From Candidatus Zymogenus sp. (GTDB taxonomy: Bacteria > Desulfobacterota > Zymogenia > Zymogenales > Zymogenaceae), in assembly GCA_030613285.1 (NCBI GenBank), contig JAUWME010000075.1:1-8280 (forward strand): a DNA stretch of 8,280 bases. Direction: 5' to 3'. The notes under the pieces were generated by a model. That model searched no databases and had not been told where the DNA came from. It saw only the letters and a list, made by a program, of their open reading frames with translations. Position 1 is the stretch's first letter. Each line of letters begins with the position of its first letter. Of the stretch, positions 6,459 to 8,280 are shown one piece after another. Position numbers and translations under genes: made by a program.

Positions 6459-6582
6459 TAAACAAGACTTCTAATCATTAAATCCACTCGCCCATTTGTA
6501 TATATACTAATTCAACCCTTCCCACCGACCACAAAACTACTCTCTACAATCAAGCCTCACCAAATTACAGACAACTCCTTCT

Positions 6583-6658
6583 CAATTACCCAACCTTTTA
6601 GATATTGCCAACCCCCCTAAATTGCTGCAACCCAATTACCCAACCATCAATTACCAAC
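6583..6658 (-). repeat. Direct repeats of CAATTACC(CAACC) between anti-sigma and sigma genes
   Basis: The 13-mer CAATTACCCAACC occurs exactly at 6583-6595 and 6633-6645, 50 bp apart. A shorter copy, CAATTACCAAC, is at 6648-6658 overlapping the 3' end of the sigma gene. A further CCCAATTACC at 6154-6163 covers the stop codon of the anti-sigma gene. The rest of the 188-nt gap holds no gene and no convincing terminator. Confidence 0.6.
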
Positions 6659-7267
6659 AGCCCCCTCTTTGAATTTTGACAGCCCCTCTCTTAGGGATAA
6701 CCTTGCGCGATGGAGCCTCGATTTTACTGCCGACTCGGTTATGTCGAGAATCTCGGCTGTCTCTGTTGTGGAAAACTCCTCGACATCCCGAAGGAGGAAA
6801 ATTGTTCGATACTTCTCCGGGAGTTTTTTTACGGCTTTGTCAAGCTCTGCTAAAACTTCTTTTTCAATGAGGGCATCTCCGGGCCCTTCGATATAGCTGA
6901 CTGTCGCCCCTCCTTTTGCAGGGTCGATATTGGGAAACTCGTCATCAAATTCCACCTCGACTCTTCCTGACTTTCTCAATTTCATCAGGGCGTTGTTTGT
7001 GGCAATTCTGTAAATCCATGTGGAAAAAGAAGAGTCGCCCCGAAAGTTTTTGATTGCGCGAAACACATTTAAGAATGTCTCCTGAAGGACATCCTCGGCG
7101 TCTTCCTTGTTGCCCAAAAGCCTCAGAGAATGGCCGTAGATACGTCGTTCATATCTCTTGACGAGCTCCTCGAATGCCTCATAATCCCCAACATCCCCAG
7201 CATCCCCGACACTCCCTTGAACTTTGGCAACCAGCTCTGTATCTGTAAGTTTGTTGTTCCTGTTCAT
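6647..7267 (-). CDS. ECF-family RNA polymerase sigma factor (SigR/RpoE-like)
   Basis: The 206-residue protein has the two-domain ECF layout with no region 3. Sigma region 2 spans ~29-100, with DAEDVLQETFLNVFRAI (56-72) and FSTWIYRIATNNALMKLRK (81-99) for core binding and -10 recognition. An acidic linker (104-135) follows, then region 4 (~148-196) with the -35-binding helix-turn-helix STTETAEILDITESAVKSRL (166-185). An odd feature is residues 18-28 (GSVGDAGDVGD), where relatives usually have a short GD turn. It is encoded by 9-bp tandem repeats (7184-7216) and is about nine residues longer than normal. An in-frame TAA lies directly before ATG, so the start cannot be extended upstream. There is no Shine-Dalgarno sequence, and a TATATT 12 nt before ATG suggests a leaderless mRNA. 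The anti-sigma, trxB and fmdB-like genes follow on the same strand, fitting an autoregulated stress regulon. Confidence 0.93.
   Translation of the reverse strand: MNRNNKLTDTELVAKVQGSVGDAGDVGDYEAFEELVKRYERRIYGHSLRLLGNKEDAEDVLQETFLNVFRAIKNFRGDSSFSTWIYRIATNNALMKLRKSGRVEVEFDDEFPNIDPAKGGATVSYIEGPGDALIEKEVLAELDKAVKKLPEKYRTIFLLRDVEEFSTTETAEILDITESAVKSRLHRARLSLREGLSKFKEGAVGN
7184..7216 (-). repeat. In-frame 9-bp tandem repeats inside the sigma-factor gene
   Basis: Read on the minus strand, the units are GGGAGTGTC, GGGGATGCT, GGGGATGTT and a partial GGGGAT. They encode G-S-V, G-D-A, G-D-V, G-D at residues 18-28. The units match the GGGAATGTC family clustered after the fmdB-like gene (4694-4769). Confidence 0.8.
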
Positions 7268-7429
7268 TTAGATGAATATAGTTTAATTAAGATTCAATAA
7301 AAAGGTTCAATAAAAATGGTTTGTAGAAAGGGGGCAGTCTTTGCCCGGCGACGGCATTAATAGATACCCTTTCATTTTGCCTTGTGGAATACTCTATTCA
7401 AACACGGCTATTGGCGCACAAATTTCTAC

Positions 7430-7458
7430 TTGCCAATCCCACATCAAGTTGCTATAAT
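7430..7458 (+). promoter_or_regulatory. Sigma70-type promoter P1 for the lipoprotein gene
   Basis: TTGCCA (7430-7435) and a perfect TATAAT (7453-7458) are separated by 17 nt. Transcription would begin near 7465, giving a leader of about 150 nt that contains the palindrome at 7478-7489. Confidence 0.55.
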
Positions 7459-7537
7459 ATCTAATAGTACCAATCAGTATCAATTGATATCGATGAGGAG
7501 GGAACATTCTATTTACACCATTGTCCCATTAATACCA

Positions 7538-7567
7538 TTGACATTTACACTAACATTAGCATATTAC
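7538..7567 (+). promoter_or_regulatory. Second promoter candidate P2 for the lipoprotein gene
   Basis: A perfect TTGACA (7538-7543) is followed after 18 nt by TATTAC (7562-7567), a 4/6 match for -10. It would give a leader of about 43 nt. It is weaker than P1 at -10 but better placed relative to the gene. Confidence 0.35.
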
Positions 7568-7617
7568 ATCAATAGAGAAATTAAAACAACTTATTATCTA
7601 CTCTTGAGGAAGGATAA

Positions 7618-8280
7618 ATGAAAAAAATAGAGACTTTTAGGCTCACCCCTTTGTCCATATTGCCCATATTGGCCATCTTGCTATCGACCCTACTATTATC
7701 AGCATGTGCAAGCACAGGTCAAGTAAACAATCTTGAGCGGGAAGTCAGTAGCCTGAGAGAGGAGTTGAAGATCATAAAGAAATCTTCCCTTGAAACCAAT
7801 GCAGAATCCGGGGCGAACTATTACACAACACAAGAGGAGATAAAGTCACTCAAGGGCACTTACGAAGAAAATGCCCACAAGTTTGAGCAAAGCATGAAGG
7901 ACCTCCAGATATTGAAGGAGGTTTTAAACCGTACAATTGCCGAGATGGAAAACAGGTTTTATTCCATTGAGAAGCGTCTCACGGCAATTGAGAATAAGCT
8001 TGGCCTCACATCGGCACCGCCGCCGGCAAGAGTACCATCGCCGGACACCAATACCGAAAACCCATATGTCCCAAAGATGCCCGTGGTGGATGACACCATT
8101 GGCTCAGACCTTGGAAACGAGGCTCTCTACAACAGCGCCAAAGATAAGTTTCAGAAGGGTGATTACAACGGGGCAATTGAATCTTACGAGGCGTTTATTA
8201 AAGCCTATCCAAAATCCCCCTTGGCCGACAACTCCCGCTTTGGCGTAGGTGACTGTTATTACAAGAAGGGGGACTACGAG
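7618..8280 (+). CDS. ybgF: YbgF/CpoB-like TPR lipoprotein, Tol-Pal associated (3' end outside window)
   Basis: The frame is open from ATG (7618) to the edge, giving 221 codons. Residues 1-29 are a lipoprotein signal peptide with lipobox LSAC, so C30 should be lipidated; Ala at +2 favours the outer membrane. Residues ~37-130 form a heptad-rich coiled coil (NNLEREVSSLREELKII; ENRFYSIEKRLTAIENKLG). A Pro-rich linker (~132-155) follows, and from ~168 the first TPR-like unit begins (ALYNSAKDKFQKGDYNGAI, then YPKSPLADNSRFGVGDCYYK), with a second cut off. Lipid anchor or signal, N-terminal coiled coil and C-terminal TPRs are the layout of YbgF/CpoB, which links Tol-Pal to peptidoglycan synthesis during outer-membrane constriction; a BamD-like lipoprotein is a less likely alternative because of the coiled coil. 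A strong ribosome-binding site (GAGGAAGGA) lies just before ATG. The tol-pal genes may lie nearby but are not visible here. Confidence 0.85.
   Translation, partial: MKKIETFRLTPLSILPILAILLSTLLLSACASTGQVNNLEREVSSLREELKIIKKSSLETNAESGANYYTTQEEIKSLKGTYEENAHKFEQSMKDLQILKEVLNRTIAEMENRFYSIEKRLTAIENKLGLTSAPPPARVPSPDTNTENPYVPKMPVVDDTIGSDLGNEALYNSAKDKFQKGDYNGAIESYEAFIKAYPKSPLADNSRFGVGDCYYKKGDYE
7651..7677 (+). repeat. Three 9-bp tandem repeats in the lipoprotein signal peptide
   Basis: TTGTCCATA, TTGCCCATA and TTGGCCATC follow one another in frame and encode L-S-I, L-P-I, L-A-I at residues 12-20 of the hydrophobic core. The units differ from each other by one or two bases. Confidence 0.75.

Larger units (their letters stand above)
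7268..7617. other. Divergent promoter region between the sigma gene and the lipoprotein gene
   Basis: This 350-nt gap holds the start signals for both divergent genes. Next to the sigma gene are two exact 11-mers TTCAATAAAAA with a 13-bp period (7293-7303 and 7306-7316) and a TATATT (7280-7275, minus). In the middle, GAAAGGG (7326-7332) pairs with CCCTTTC (7367-7373) around an inner GGGCA/TGCCC hairpin (7332-7346). On the plus side are two promoter candidates for the lipoprotein gene and a 12-bp palindrome TATCAATTGATA (7478-7489). No convincing gene is present; a possible 42-residue reading frame (7493-7621) is treated as a low-probability finding. Confidence 0.6.

Noticed and set aside
6583..6658. 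CRISPR-like array from the repeated CAATTACC
   Set aside because: The repeats are only 8-13 bp with irregular spacing and no cas genes are present.
7326..7373. Riboswitch, for example a cyclic-di-GMP class
   Set aside because: The inverted repeat lacks the conserved core sequences of the classes considered, and no transcript is shown to cover it.
7937..8248. 103-residue plus-strand frame
   Set aside because: It is a shifted reading of the lipoprotein gene, which is continuous and shows coiled coil and TPR features in its own frame.

Overview
The window comes from a Gram-negative bacterium. It encodes a large outer-membrane beta-barrel with a C-terminal Phe, a lipoprotein of the Tol-Pal-associated YbgF/CpoB type, and an ECF sigma/anti-sigma pair. 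Base composition is moderate (roughly 40-45% GC by eye), promoters are sigma70-like, and the gene families suit a deltaproteobacterium-like lineage (Desulfobacterota, Nitrospirota or similar). The exact taxon cannot be read from this sequence. Both edges cut through genes.

Layout, left to right. (1) 1-883, minus: the N-terminal 294 residues of a membrane-anchored or exported FecR-domain protein with the start of an Ig-like region; its 3' end lies outside the window. (2) 1082-2731, minus: a 549-residue outer-membrane beta-barrel of unknown function, with a strong promoter upstream and an intrinsic terminator downstream. (3) 2996-4345, minus: a nucleotide-sugar dehydrogenase with a UDP-ManNAc-dehydrogenase-like active site, preceded by its own promoter candidate. 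(4) 4834-7267, minus: an apparent operon running ECF sigma factor > ZAS-type zinc anti-sigma factor > thioredoxin reductase (trxB) > FmdB-type zinc ribbon, closed by a strong intrinsic terminator at 4586-4613. (5) 7618-8280, plus and divergent from the sigma gene: the first 221 residues of a YbgF/CpoB-like lipoprotein with signal peptide, coiled coil and the first TPR.

The most coherent functional story is the sigma/anti-sigma/trxB/fmdB block. The anti-sigma factor has the HxxxCxxC zinc motif and an upstream cysteine at the same spacing as in the thiol sensor RsrA, and it sits directly ahead of thioredoxin reductase. This suggests a self-contained SigR/RsrA-like thiol-redox circuit. The FecR/beta-barrel pair and the divergent YbgF-like gene both belong to the cell envelope.

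A second theme is short tandem repetition. A 9-bp repeat (consensus near GGGRATGYC on the minus strand) lies both in the untranslated region after fmdB and, in frame, inside the N-terminus of the sigma factor, where it adds about nine residues. Other in-frame duplications occur at the N-terminus of the anti-sigma factor (15 bp) and in the lipoprotein signal peptide (9 bp). Intergenic regions carry further degenerate direct repeats. No tRNA, rRNA, CRISPR array, insertion sequence or transposase is visible.
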